64,000 nucleotides of DNA, taken from the NCBI RefSeq assembly GCF_007993035.1, contig NZ_VOOS01000002.1, positions 486,294 to 550,293 on the forward strand, read 5' to 3'. The notes under the pieces were generated by a model. That model searched no databases. It saw nothing but the letters and a program-made list of their open reading frames with translations, and was not told the origin of the DNA. Positions 26,914 to 35,730 of the stretch are shown in pieces. This stretch comes from Vicingus serpentipes. GTDB taxonomy: Bacteria; Bacteroidota; Bacteroidia; Flavobacteriales_E; Vicingaceae. Each line of letters opens with the position of its first letter. The first letter of the stretch is position 1. Position numbers and translations under genes: made by a program.

Positions 26914-29733
26914 CTAATTGTTTATGTTATTTTGAACTGTAATATTTATATAAACATCTTCATCTTTTAAATTTCTTCCTGCATTATTATTTGTTGGTGT
27001 TGCGACAGAAACACCAAAAGGAATATAATTGAAGTCGTTAGTCTCAAAATCTCCAAGAATATCAATTTGTTCTAGGTAAGTATTTTCTTTTAATACTGGA
27101 TCGCCTTTTTTTACTTTTCTTTTTAAATAAAAATGTTTTGGATTCAATGCTACAAATGTTATAATTGGTCTGATTAAATCTTGACAAACCCTACTTGGTT
27201 GCTTTTTTTCTCTATCTCCTAGATAGGTACCTTCTTTTACAAATAAAGAGAGATAATTAGCATCGGTTAATTTACCTTTTGGTACTTTAAACATATTTAA
27301 ATCACTATCTTCATGGGGATTTCTTTGAGCTAGGCCCAACTCTTTTCCACTAAAAAAGAAATTAACATCATTTAAACCTTCACTTGATTTTCTTCCAACA
27401 ATTACTACATCTACTAAATCAAAGTTAAATTTTTGATAAAACTCAAATATTTTTTCAAAATCCATTGTACCTGAATTAGCTATCATTGAATATTTCTCTT
27501 TGAGATCATCTAATAATGTTAAAGGAACTTTTTTATAAATTACTCGATTATCATTTCTCTCAACTTCACAAGATGTTTCTAAATTTTCAATTAATTCCAA
27601 TACAACTTTATGATTGTTAATCACAATTTCAGGATTTCTATCAATTCTAGTAGTAATTTCTTCTCCGCCAGCCCACGTAATTCTTCTTTCAGTAGCAGCA
27701 CCCATTTTAGAAGTAACCTTAATACTAGTACTAGATTGTCTTATATTAATTAGAAAATCTCTTGGAGATGAGTTACTTTTTATCATAGCTATAATATCTT
27801 GTTTCATTTTGATATCAGCTTGACATATTTCACTAAAATCAAATGCTATTTCAGATGTGGTAATTATTCTACATAAATCAGCATAGTTGGAACGATATCC
27901 AAACCACCTTCCCATTTGCATCAAAGTATCAAACGCTCTTGCATGCCTCACAAAGTAACTAGTATGAAGCCCTTCTAAAGTCAACCCTCTAGACATTGTA
28001 TTACCACCTATTGCAATAACTTTTCTACCTTCTGGATAAAGATGATAGTTTAAGCTATCTGGCTGAGAAGAGTTAACCACTATTACTTCTACTGCTGAAG
28101 CAAATTTCCTAACATCGTCTTTTAGTTCAGAAAAGTCTCTTGGTAAATTAAAATTACCATCAACAAAACTATTATTTGACTTATAAAAGTCCGTAAAATC
28201 TTGTTGAGACATCATTCCATAATCAAAACCATTTTGATAATCACCATTGTATATTAATTCAAGATTACTCCATACTATACCATCATTCTGCCTAATGGAA
28301 TCTGAAATCATTTGCCATAAATCTCTTATCTCAACCCCCAACTGATTCTGTATTAATGTTAAGTGAGAAGCATGAATTAACATTGACATATTCTCACTTT
28401 CTTGTCCTCTATAAAACCTTATAGCTCCAGAAACTATAAAAATATATAATGCAGATTTTAATGATTCTGGTATCTCAATATTAGTAATATCTGTTTTATA
28501 ACACTCTTTTAAATGTTGAGCAAACTCTTCAGTTTTATCTAGCAATAACATACCAGGTAGATCATCTTCTTCATTTTCACTAGCAAAATATTTTTCTGGT
28601 CCGAGATAATTTGTCGGCTGATCTAGTCTTACAATAAAATCCTCAGGAAATACATCACGATAATGTTCATTATCGATAGGTATAAAAACATTCGCGTAAG
28701 GAGTTGCTGTATAGCCTACATAGGCCCTACGAGAAAATTTATTTAATAATTCTTTAATCAATTTATTGATCATTGAAGGTGTATTTGAAGGATCTGTAAT
28801 GCCATTTTCATCTTCAATTGGTTTATCCAAATCCTCAATTTTAAATTTTGTATTCACACTTGCTTGATCACATTCATCATCAATAATTAAAACAGATTTG
28901 GAAGAAACTTGTTCATTGTTAATAGTCAATTTTCCATCGATCCATTTATTCAAGTTTCTTAATACACTTGCATTTTTTTTCACAACTGCTATTAAAGGAA
29001 TATCAGCATCAAAATTAATTGTATTCATAACGGCCGCTTTTAAATTAAAATCGCCATCTGATGCTGAAGTAGTTAAAGTCTGTGGTCTTCTATTCTTTGG
29101 GGTAAATTGATAAGGTAATTTCCCAACTCCAACTATTTCATCTTTTCCTTCATTTCTTTGAAACCCACAGACTCCTTCATCAATTCTAAATTGAGTTTGC
29201 TGTCTTAGGTTATTATGTAAGCCAGCCAAAACAACTATAAAACGATAACCTACATCTAATCCTTTATTTATCAAACCCACATAATTCCCTGTTTTTCCAG
29301 ATTGAACATAACCTATTACCATTCCTTTTTTCTCAAAATCGATATCCTCATTTGGATTTGCCATTCCATCCAAAATAGCATCAGTACTGCTATCAATTTC
29401 ATTAATCACTTTAGCAGGATACTTTTTATCTTTTTGTAAATAAGTTTTATAATCAGTCCAAAAAGGAAAATCACTATCGTTTGGATGATTCTGCTTGTAG
29501 TTAGCAATCCATGGCCTTTTGTATTTGTATAATGTATCACTTTTCCCAATTCCAATCGTAAAATGACTTACTAGTTCATTTTTAATCAACCCATCATCTG
29601 CATTTGGAAACATTGTAGCAAACTGTTTAACCGCATCACCAATTAAAGTATTAGAAATTTCTTCTCCTGCAGTTTCTTTTGCTTTTATGAAAGCGAAAAC
29701 TACATCAAAAAGTATTTTATCTTCTTTAGTCAT
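26914..29733 (-). CDS. Z1-domain helicase-like ATPase
   Basis: A 939-residue protein of the Z1 superfamily, SF2-like ATPases found in restriction-like operons. Walker A GYVQSGKTGNYVGL lies near residues 138-151, Walker B VLIIDDECDQASVN near 275-288, the motif RRAYVGYTATPYANV near 335-349, and late helicase motif MGRWFGYR near 600. It likely couples ATP hydrolysis to DNA loading of the DUF4420 nuclease. Its start overlaps the last codons of the MORC-like gene by 8 bp, so the two are translationally coupled. All motor motifs are intact. Confidence 0.9.
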   Translation of the reverse strand: MTKEDKILFDVVFAFIKAKETAGEEISNTLIGDAVKQFATMFPNADDGLIKNELVSHFTIGIGKSDTLYKYKRPWIANYKQNHPNDSDFPFWTDYKTYLQKDKKYPAKVINEIDSSTDAILDGMANPNEDIDFEKKGMVIGYVQSGKTGNYVGLINKGLDVGYRFIVVLAGLHNNLRQQTQFRIDEGVCGFQRNEGKDEIVGVGKLPYQFTPKNRRPQTLTTSASDGDFNLKAAVMNTINFDADIPLIAVVKKNASVLRNLNKWIDGKLTINNEQVSSKSVLIIDDECDQASVNTKFKIEDLDKPIEDENGITDPSNTPSMINKLIKELLNKFSRRAYVGYTATPYANVFIPIDNEHYRDVFPEDFIVRLDQPTNYLGPEKYFASENEEDDLPGMLLLDKTEEFAQHLKECYKTDITNIEIPESLKSALYIFIVSGAIRFYRGQESENMSMLIHASHLTLIQNQLGVEIRDLWQMISDSIRQNDGIVWSNLELIYNGDYQNGFDYGMMSQQDFTDFYKSNNSFVDGNFNLPRDFSELKDDVRKFASAVEVIVVNSSQPDSLNYHLYPEGRKVIAIGGNTMSRGLTLEGLHTSYFVRHARAFDTLMQMGRWFGYRSNYADLCRIITTSEIAFDFSEICQADIKMKQDIIAMIKSNSSPRDFLINIRQSSTSIKVTSKMGAATERRITWAGGEEITTRIDRNPEIVINNHKVVLELIENLETSCEVERNDNRVIYKKVPLTLLDDLKEKYSMIANSGTMDFEKIFEFYQKFNFDLVDVVIVGRKSSEGLNDVNFFFSGKELGLAQRNPHEDSDLNMFKVPKGKLTDANYLSLFVKEGTYLGDREKKQPSRVCQDLIRPIITFVALNPKHFYLKRKVKKGDPVLKENTYLEQIDILGDFETNDFNYIPFGVSVATPTNNNAGRNLKDEDVYINITVQNNINN

Positions 29734-31243
29734 ATTGAATATTTAAATTTTGTAATTGTTTTTTATCAAATGAAAGTTTATTGAATGGCTCAACGTGAAT
29801 TAATGCTTCAAAAGCCTGCTTTTCATCAAATTTAGATTCTTGGACAAATTTTTGAAACAACTCATCAAATTTTTCTCTTAATTCGTCATCCCCATGATAT
29901 GGTTGCTCAACCTCTTCTGCTGATTTTCTAGCAAAAATATTGTCAATAGGCAAATAACTCTCTAAGTAGTCAATTAAATGATTAAATTTTTCTTTTTGAG
30001 AACTACCTAAAGAATCTAAAAGGTCTTTGTATAGTGCATGATCTTTATTAATCGAATAGTAATCTTTTACTCCTAGCTTACTCCCTTTTGATCCAAAATT
30101 CCAAATTGGCTCGATTTTCTTTTCAACTATCTTTTTTCTGATTTTATGTTTCTTTATTCCTCCATGAAATCTAAATGTATCATTTGCTTGGGCAATAATA
30201 GAATTACACTCTGGACTTAATAAGCTTTCTGTAAACTTTGGTATCCTAACCGAAGATTTACTAATATTAACATCCCAAGCAGTGTCAGATTCATTTGAAT
30301 TAGATAAATCTATTTCAACCCTAGCCAAAATATGATGATGTTCTCGATTCAACAATCCCAACCATCCTCCTCGATATATCAATCTTTTATTTCTATATAC
30401 AAATATTCCTTGGTTATGAAAAAATGTACCAAATTTAGATTGAAGATTGTACTGGCTTTCATTTTTAAACTCACTCCTATGTCGAAGAACATGTCCTCTG
30501 AATTTAAATTTATTCCCGAAAGAATCAAAAGGTATTTCAATTTGACTAGTCGAGGTTGCTCCTTCAAAAGGGTTCCAAAATTCAATTTCTGTATTGTTTA
30601 CAAAAATATTAATGATACTATCAAACTTGTGGAATACCAACGAAAAATGTTCTATTACTTTCTCTATCTGTCGATAATAATTAGAATAGTTATTTACTTC
30701 AATTTTATCCAAATTTTCCCAAAAAACAATAGTCCAAGCTTCCTTCTCAAAAAAATCAGGATCTTTTAACCTAATCTTAATCTTTTCGAGTATTGATTCT
30801 GGGTTAATACTATCAAAAACTTTCCAACCATTTTTTCCAATATAATCTATATCAAATATTAGAGAGGCAAGTTCTGTGTATTCAGTTTTAGATATAACTG
30901 TTAATCTTTTGCATTGAGAAAAACTTGCAGTCTTTAGTCCTAAACCAAATCTACCTAAATCTGATTCTGATCGAATTGCATCTACACCTTTACCACCAAG
31001 AGTAAATGCGTCAGCAATTCCGTCCCTTGTCATTCCTTTACCATCATCAACTATTGCAACCCAATCTAATTCATTTGCTCCACTATTCAAATCATTATTT
31101 ATTATTTCAATATTGCTTGCTCCAGCAGCAATACTGTTATCTATAATATCAGCTAAGGCTGTTTTTAAATTATACCCTATACTCCTTAGAGATCCTAACA
31201 TACTGCTAGGACTTGGTTCTATATTTATTACATCTCCACTCAT
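29726..31243 (-). CDS. MORC/MutL-like GHKL ATPase
   Basis: A 505-residue ATPase with a GHKL fold. The N-box is ALADIIDNSIAAGASNIEI (about residues 28-46), the G1 box VDDGKGMTRDG (about 65-75), and the G2 box GRFGLGLKTASFSQC (about 97-111). The C-terminal half is a MORC-like extension ending in a charged helical tail. Bacterial relatives act in restriction systems with m5C methyltransferases and Z1 proteins, probably as ATP-gated DNA clamps. It starts 13 bp after the methyltransferase gene and overlaps the Z1 gene at its 3' end, so it is part of one five-gene unit. Confidence 0.9.
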   Translation of the reverse strand: MSGDVINIEPSPSSMLGSLRSIGYNLKTALADIIDNSIAAGASNIEIINNDLNSGANELDWVAIVDDGKGMTRDGIADAFTLGGKGVDAIRSESDLGRFGLGLKTASFSQCKRLTVISKTEYTELASLIFDIDYIGKNGWKVFDSINPESILEKIKIRLKDPDFFEKEAWTIVFWENLDKIEVNNYSNYYRQIEKVIEHFSLVFHKFDSIINIFVNNTEIEFWNPFEGATSTSQIEIPFDSFGNKFKFRGHVLRHRSEFKNESQYNLQSKFGTFFHNQGIFVYRNKRLIYRGGWLGLLNREHHHILARVEIDLSNSNESDTAWDVNISKSSVRIPKFTESLLSPECNSIIAQANDTFRFHGGIKKHKIRKKIVEKKIEPIWNFGSKGSKLGVKDYYSINKDHALYKDLLDSLGSSQKEKFNHLIDYLESYLPIDNIFARKSAEEVEQPYHGDDELREKFDELFQKFVQESKFDEKQAFEALIHVEPFNKLSFDKKQLQNLNIQYD

Positions 31244-31256
31244 TATAGACTTTATA

Positions 31257-32861
31257 TTATTTCTTTTTGTTTAAAAATATTTTATTTACTATTTCTGCTA
31301 TTTGAAATGCTAAATATGGTGGTACAGCATTTCCTACTTGATGGTATTGAGCTGTTCTTGGTCCACAAAACAAATAGTTATCAGGAAAGGTTTGAATTCG
31401 AGCTGCTTCTCTCACTGTTAGACTTCTACATTGCCGAGGGTCATAATGAATAAAATAATGTCCATCTTTTGAAATGTGACTTGTAATTGTAGTAGCTGCT
31501 AAATCAGGCATTTGCACACGGAATCTATCTGTGAACTTTCCACTTTTAGCACTTATATGGTCAGGTAAAAGTTCAACACTATGCTCTTCATAGTCTTTTA
31601 ATCTAGGAAACCGCTTGTTTTTTTCAGCATATGTACTAGCAAAAAAATAGCGTTTAAGATCTTCCAACATATGTGTCCTACTTTGATGATTACATACTCC
31701 CCCCAATCTATCATCATTATACCAATCTTTTAATGGATTATCATTGTTAGGAGTTTTACATTTTAAAAACTCAGAGCCAATACCTTCATTAGAAAATTTA
31801 ATTAAACTCAATTTCTTACTTGATTTAAATACTTTCCAAGAATAAATTTCCGTTTGAAAATCAGAAATATTTTTTTTCCAATTTTCATATGAATCTATTT
31901 CATTTTTATAAACCCTTTTCTTCTTTCCATCAATCGTTTTATAAGAAATAATTGATCGTCCTAATCCGCTCCTTAATTGAGGTAAATCACTTATGATGCT
32001 TTTTAAACTAATTTCTTTAGATCCCTTCTTTAAAATATTTGGAATTATTTGAATATCTTCTCGTATTCCAAGTAAAATAACCCTATGCCTTTTCTGTGGA
32101 ACATTAAACAACTCTGTTCGAATTAAAAAGTCTCGACTATCTTTATATACAGGATTACCAAATGAATCAATATTCTTTGGTTCTGTAGAAAGAGAATAAA
32201 CTTTATATTTAGGAGATTTTGTTTTTTTAAATACTGAAGATGGGTTCTGAAGATCATTTAAAATACAATCAAACATCATCTGCCCATTTACTTTCGCAGA
32301 CAAAAGACCTTTCACATTTTCCATCACGAAAACAGAGGGATGATGAATCGCAATTACTCTAAGGTATTCTTTATATAAAAACACTCTATGATCTGCTTCT
32401 TTTATCCCTCCTACTCGTGACCTTCCAGCCATCGAATATGCTTGACAAGGTGGCCCACCAATTAAAAGCCAATCAGAACTTCCATTTAAACCTTCTTTTA
32501 TTCGTTTATCAATTAGATCAGTTGGGTAATCAGCTTTGCCTAATTCACACAACCATGCTTCATTTTTGGCTTTTTCAGCTTGTTTTGGATATCTTTCAAA
32601 TAAAATTGAAATTAATTTTTCTCTCTTAATTAAATCTTTTTCACGAAGTACTTCATAATAATCTTCTGGCACTCCTCCATTTGAAAATTGTCTTGTAAAA
32701 GCCCTAAGCTGAAGAGTTTTATGAGCATTTTCATCCTTTTCAATTGAAAGTTTTATATCAAACGCTCTATTTTTTCCAGAGTAAAAAGAAGAAAAACCCT
32801 CCCCTAAACCTCCTGACCCTGCAAATAAATCAATAATTGGTATAGCTTCTTTAACTTTCAA
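31257..32861 (-). CDS. DNA (cytosine-5) methyltransferase of the MORC/Z1/AIPR system
   Basis: A 534-residue m5C methyltransferase. Motif I is PIIDLFAGSGGLGEGF (residues 8-23), motif IV IGGPPCQAYSMAGR (about 134-147, catalytic Cys139), motif VI MENVKG (180-185), motif VIII PQKRHRV, and motif X QVGNAVPP near the C-terminus. A long insert between motifs I and IV (about 110 residues) separates it from the two methyltransferases of the + strand system. It is the first gene of the - strand operon and should protect host DNA from the downstream effectors. The only promoter space is the 217 bp between 32861 and the gene at 33079. Confidence 0.93.
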   Translation of the reverse strand: MKVKEAIPIIDLFAGSGGLGEGFSSFYSGKNRAFDIKLSIEKDENAHKTLQLRAFTRQFSNGGVPEDYYEVLREKDLIKREKLISILFERYPKQAEKAKNEAWLCELGKADYPTDLIDKRIKEGLNGSSDWLLIGGPPCQAYSMAGRSRVGGIKEADHRVFLYKEYLRVIAIHHPSVFVMENVKGLLSAKVNGQMMFDCILNDLQNPSSVFKKTKSPKYKVYSLSTEPKNIDSFGNPVYKDSRDFLIRTELFNVPQKRHRVILLGIREDIQIIPNILKKGSKEISLKSIISDLPQLRSGLGRSIISYKTIDGKKKRVYKNEIDSYENWKKNISDFQTEIYSWKVFKSSKKLSLIKFSNEGIGSEFLKCKTPNNDNPLKDWYNDDRLGGVCNHQSRTHMLEDLKRYFFASTYAEKNKRFPRLKDYEEHSVELLPDHISAKSGKFTDRFRVQMPDLAATTITSHISKDGHYFIHYDPRQCRSLTVREAARIQTFPDNYLFCGPRTAQYHQVGNAVPPYLAFQIAEIVNKIFLNKKK

Positions 32862-32945
32862 TATGAATTTTTAAGATTTAAATATGTAAAAAAAATATTA
32901 AAATAACAATGATTATTAACTAGTATTGACATATTATTACACCAA

Positions 32946-33068
32946 ATGGAGCTTTTGCATCATGAATTAAAGTATGAAGTTAATCCAAATTCTAAATCGG
33001 TAAAAGAAAGTTTAACAACCTTAAGAGAGGATTTCTTAGGTAGAGCTAAAACATATTGTAAATCTTAA
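32946..33068 (+). CDS. Tiny open frame upstream of the ribbon-helix-helix gene
   Basis: A 40-codon frame MELLHHELKYEVNPNS...LREDFLGRAKTYCKS with an ATG at 32946 and a stop at 33066-33068, 10 bp before the ribbon-helix-helix start. The composition looks protein-like and the spacing is operon-like, but it is too short to assign. It could be a leader peptide or the remnant of a truncated gene near the island edge. Confidence 0.3.
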   Translation: MELLHHELKYEVNPNSKSVKESLTTLREDFLGRAKTYCKS

Positions 33069-33078
33069 AATTATAAAG

Positions 33079-33393
33079 ATGAAAAAATCGAAAACTGAAA
33101 TTATTACTGCAAGGGTAAAGCCTGAGATTAAAGAGGCTTTACAATACTTTGCATCACAATTAGGTTTAAGTGTAAACTACCTTCTAAATCTAATGGTAAA
33201 CAATCAATTAACTTCAATGTCATCTGGTGATGACATTGAAGATTTAAAAAAACGAATAGCGGCATTAGAATTAAGACTTAAAATACGGAAAAGAATGTGT
33301 GAAAAGTATAAAAACTCAGCTCCAAGACCTAAAGCATCTCCATTAGCTTGTCCAAACAACGCACCTTTAATTTTATTTTTAATCATATTATAA
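33079..33393 (+). pseudogene. Ribbon-helix-helix protein gene with a chimeric 3' end
   Basis: The first ~45 residues (IITARVKPEIKEALQYFASQ then GLSVNYLLNLMVNNQL) are a typical ribbon-helix-helix DNA-binding domain, followed by a short coiled coil (DIEDLKKRIAALELRLKIRK). From about codon 75 the frame runs into sequence that, on the other strand, is the start of an ADP-ribosylglycohydrolase gene. The last ~28 residues (SAPRPKASPLACPNN...) are therefore an accidental tail. The gene may still make a functional DNA-binding protein, possibly a regulator of the divergent methyltransferase operon. The junction lies near 33297-33312. Confidence 0.6.
33300..33386 (-). pseudogene. Truncated ADP-ribosylglycohydrolase start
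   Basis: From an ATG at 33386-33384, the - strand reads MIKNKIKGALFGQANGDALG then LGAEFLYF, the unmistakable N-terminal signature of the DraG/ARH family (GxxxGDALG). After about 28 codons it passes into the antisense of the ribbon-helix-helix gene and ends. Nothing of the metal-binding C-terminal part remains. The fragment lies 14 bp downstream of the gene at 33401-33796, its former operon partner. It marks a deletion or insertion breakpoint at the right edge of the defence island. Confidence 0.65.
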
Positions 33394-33400
33394 TTTTATA

Positions 33401-33796
33401 CTAGGTATAGGGTTGAATCATGTTATCGATAGTTAATATTAGTGAATCTATAGGGTTTTGCATAAGTTGATGTCCACCTGGATTATCTTTTTCAAACTTA
33501 ATCTTACTTTTAATATTATCTTTTTTTATTTTATCAATCAATTCGCAAACATCAATACTCTCAGTATATAAAACTTGTACCCATAAATTAATACATTTAA
33601 TTTTTTCTTCTACTGCTTTATCATTTAGGGTAAAAAAGCCATAACCTAAACCATGATCCCTCCATAATTGAGAAAAGGTTTTAATTGAAGATACATCAAT
33701 ATTCTCATGCTTAAAAAAAGTTAAGAGTTTATTCCTCTTTGGTTTAAATTTCTTAGCAATTCTAATACATTCTAGCTCTTTAATTGATGGCTTCAT
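33401..33796 (-). CDS. Hypothetical protein (131 aa)
   Basis: A 131-residue soluble protein of unknown family with a helical, basic N-terminus (ECIRIAKKFKPKRNKLLTFF). Its C-terminus is DNPGGHQLMQNPIDSLILTI. A similar DNPGG tail occurs in the decayed gene at 14048-14373, which hints at related small proteins. It was probably cotranscribed with the now-truncated ADP-ribosylglycohydrolase. No catalytic motif is visible. Confidence 0.45.
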   Translation of the reverse strand: MKPSIKELECIRIAKKFKPKRNKLLTFFKHENIDVSSIKTFSQLWRDHGLGYGFFTLNDKAVEEKIKCINLWVQVLYTESIDVCELIDKIKKDNIKSKIKFEKDNPGGHQLMQNPIDSLILTIDNMIQPYT

Positions 33797-33822
33797 TTGT
33801 TTTAAATAATTATTTCACACCA

Positions 33823-34620
33823 TTATTTTTCGAATACATACACGAATAACTCTTCACTTTCTTCTTTTACAGGTATAACTAAACTATAGTTATCGGCATC
33901 TTTAAAATGGTTAAATATTAGTTGAATTCCATCTTCTCTTATTAGCAACCAACTCTCTCTATTTTTAAACTCCATATAAGAAAACACCTCATAGTTAAAT
34001 TTTTCATGAGTTTCATTTAAAATCTTTTTATGCTCATTTAACTCAAAAGTAAGCGATACTGATTTTTCATCTTGTGAAAAAATTACATTATTATAAAAAC
34101 CATAAACTCCCTTATCTTTATGTTCACTTTCTGACATTGGATTTCCATAGTAATCTACAAAAATGTAATTTGATACATTTAATTTTAAATCTGCAAGCGA
34201 TGGGAAATTATCGTATCTCATATTTTTCTTAAATGCCTTGTAAGCATATATTACATTATTAATTGCAAGAGAATCATCTGAATAAATTTCAACTAAATAT
34301 GTTTCATAATTTTCTTTATAATTTTCTATAAAAGAAGAATATGGAGTAATAGCCATCTCCCATCTAGTATCTTTACCTAATAACCTCATTTTTACAAATC
34401 CATTAATATCAGGTTGAGATAAAACAACAAAAGTTTCCTCATGATCTTCAGATTCAATAATTACTGAAGATTCAGAAACGCTTAACTTTAAATCACATTC
34501 ATCTTCAAATTGTAAAGAATCATATTGATAAACTTGTATATTCTCAAGAACATATTCAATTTCTTCGGCATATGAGAATTTAATAACAAATAACAGGGCA
34601 ATTAGAAGGAGCTTTTTCAT
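33823..34620 (-). CDS. Secreted hypothetical protein (265 aa)
   Basis: Residues 1-18 (MKKLLLIALLFVIKFSYA) form a signal peptide, so the mature protein is probably periplasmic or surface-exposed. The rest is beta-rich with many acidic residues (EYVLENIQVYQYDSL, VSLTFELNEHKKILN). No known domain is recognised. Upstream is a 76-bp repeat identical to the one before the gene at 35524, containing an ECF-type promoter (34658-34684). It is therefore likely a member of the ECF sigma regulon encoded from 44093. Confidence 0.55.
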   Translation of the reverse strand: MKKLLLIALLFVIKFSYAEEIEYVLENIQVYQYDSLQFEDECDLKLSVSESSVIIESEDHEETFVVLSQPDINGFVKMRLLGKDTRWEMAITPYSSFIENYKENYETYLVEIYSDDSLAINNVIYAYKAFKKNMRYDNFPSLADLKLNVSNYIFVDYYGNPMSESEHKDKGVYGFYNNVIFSQDEKSVSLTFELNEHKKILNETHEKFNYEVFSYMEFKNRESWLLIREDGIQLIFNHFKDADNYSLVIPVKEESEELFVYVFEK

Positions 34621-34685
34621 AGTTAAAGGATTTAGAAATTAGTAATTCTTTAACTAAATAACGGATGAGTTTGATTTCGTTACAA
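34610..34685. repeat. 76-bp direct repeat, copy 1 (promoter region)
   Basis: This stretch, from the first codons of the gene ending at 33823 to the ECF -35 element, is identical base for base to 35514-35589. It covers the start codon, 5' untranslated region and promoter, so it looks like a recent duplication or gene conversion of a promoter cassette. Confidence 0.8.
34658..34684 (-). promoter_or_regulatory. ECF-type promoter P1 (TGTAAC-N15-CGTTAT)
   Basis: Read on the - strand, TGTAAC at 34684-34679 and CGTTAT at 34663-34658 are separated by 15 bp, about 38 bp upstream of the start codon at 34620. The AAC in -35 and CGT in -10 are standard for ECF sigma factors. The same pair occurs at five other places in 34-49 kb, including upstream of the ECF sigma gene itself. 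Confidence 0.6.
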
Positions 34686-34693
34686 AATATAAT

Positions 34694-35104
34694 TTAATGT
34701 ATCATCCCTAAAAAAAACATACACTCTTCTGAATCAAGTATTTCGTAAGATGTTCCATATTCAATCATTAGGTGTCCATTTTTAGTAAATGTTAGTACTG
34801 TATGGCGTTTGTCGGTATTAATCCCTCTAATTACCTTATTAGAATCTTCATCTATAAGTTCTTGCTCTATAGTAATTAGATCTTCCGAAAGAGTTTTCCC
34901 ATCTACCCCTTTAAATTCTAATGAAACTACTTTTTTCTTAACATCAACATCAATATTTTTAAAGATAATGTCATCTGCTTCTAATATTTCCAACATATAG
35001 CTAGAGCCAGCTTCTTTAATCATTAAGCTTTCTGTTTTAAATGTTTGTGAGAATGTTACTGTACTGAATAGTACTGCTGATAAGGTTAAAATTAGCTTTT
35101 TCAT
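34694..35104 (-). CDS. Secreted small protein, paralog family member (136 aa)
   Basis: Signal peptide MKKLILTLSAVLFSTVTFSQ (residues 1-20) with the typical Bacteroidota FSQ end. The mature part resembles that of the protein at 35731: both have an NRVIKG/NKVIRG-type motif, then a strand like VLTFTKNGHLMIEYG or VSMTHVRDGSLLLSYG. The two are therefore paralogs of an unknown family. It starts 12 bp after the gene ending at 35117, so it is the second gene of a transcript from promoter P2. Confidence 0.55.
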   Translation of the reverse strand: MKKLILTLSAVLFSTVTFSQTFKTESLMIKEAGSSYMLEILEADDIIFKNIDVDVKKKVVSLEFKGVDGKTLSEDLITIEQELIDEDSNKVIRGINTDKRHTVLTFTKNGHLMIEYGTSYEILDSEECMFFLGMIH

Positions 35105-35116
35105 ATATAATAAACG

Positions 35117-35524
35117 CTATTTAATAGTGATAAAGTTTTTTAAGTATCTAAACTCAGTAATTACTAAATACTTAATGTTTTTAGGTGTCTGACCATCCTT
35201 ATCATCAAACACTAAATCACCTTCGAAGAAATATGTTACCTCAAACTCACCACCAGCTGAAGCATCTTGAGTAATCGTTCTTACATTTAACTCACCTACT
35301 CTGTAAGTTGTGTCCGAAATGTTTTTACCCATTGCCTCAACCATTTTCTTTCTAATTAAAACATATCCATCTGACTCCATCTGAATGTCAGTAGACTTTA
35401 ATTTATACTTTTTAACAACTAATGAAGTGTCCTTTCTTGCTTCAGAAAGTCTTTCTTTAAATGTTTGTGAGAATGTTAATATACTGATTAGTAATACTGA
35501 TAAGGTTAAAAGTAGCTTTTTCAT
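35117..35524 (-). CDS. Secreted small protein (135 aa)
   Basis: Signal peptide MKKLLLTLSVLLISILTFSQ (residues 1-20), nearly the same at the DNA level as in its two neighbours. The mature part differs (KYKLKSTDIQMESDGYVLIR, EVTYFFEGDLVFDDKDG) and ends in a strand repeated in lipocalin-like folds, but no family is recognised. It is first in a two-gene unit with the gene at 34694. The upstream 76-bp repeat carries ECF-type promoter P2. Confidence 0.55.
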   Translation of the reverse strand: MKKLLLTLSVLLISILTFSQTFKERLSEARKDTSLVVKKYKLKSTDIQMESDGYVLIRKKMVEAMGKNISDTTYRVGELNVRTITQDASAGGEFEVTYFFEGDLVFDDKDGQTPKNIKYLVITEFRYLKNFITIK

Positions 35525-35589
35525 AGTTAAAGGATTTAGAAATTAGTAATTCTTTAACTAAATAACGGATGAGTTTGATTTCGTTACAA
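35514..35589. repeat. 76-bp direct repeat, copy 2 (promoter region)
   Basis: Identical to 34610-34685 over 76 bp, including the start codon and ECF promoter. The two copies are 904 bp apart and flank the two-gene unit 34694-35524, so recombination between them could delete it. Confidence 0.8.
35562..35588 (-). promoter_or_regulatory. ECF-type promoter P2 (TGTAAC-N15-CGTTAT)
   Basis: On the - strand, TGTAAC at 35588-35583 and CGTTAT at 35567-35562 lie 15 bp apart, 38 bp upstream of the start at 35524. It is within the 76-bp repeat, so it is not independent of P1. Confidence 0.6.
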
Positions 35590-35633
35590 TTAAGTTTAAT
35601 TCTAATGCATATAATATAAACCTTAGAAAAAAA

Positions 35634-35666
35634 GATAAAAAAAAGTCCCACCAAAGGCAGGACTTT
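35634..35666 (-). terminator. Rho-independent terminator after the gene at 35731
   Basis: On the - strand, AAAGTCC (35666-35660) and GGACTTT (35648-35642) form a 7-bp stem that can extend through GCC/GGT around a short loop, followed by a run of about eight T. It lies about 65 bp past the stop of the secreted-protein gene at 35731. Confidence 0.75.
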
Positions 35667-35730
35667 ATAATTTCTTAATGAAACATAATTAATCTATAGA
35701 ATCTTATAGCCATTGGCTTTAAAAACTTTC

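Noticed and set aside
30332..30769. 145-codon antisense frame in the MORC-like gene
   Set aside because: Shadow of an intact GHKL ATPase gene; no domain or leader.
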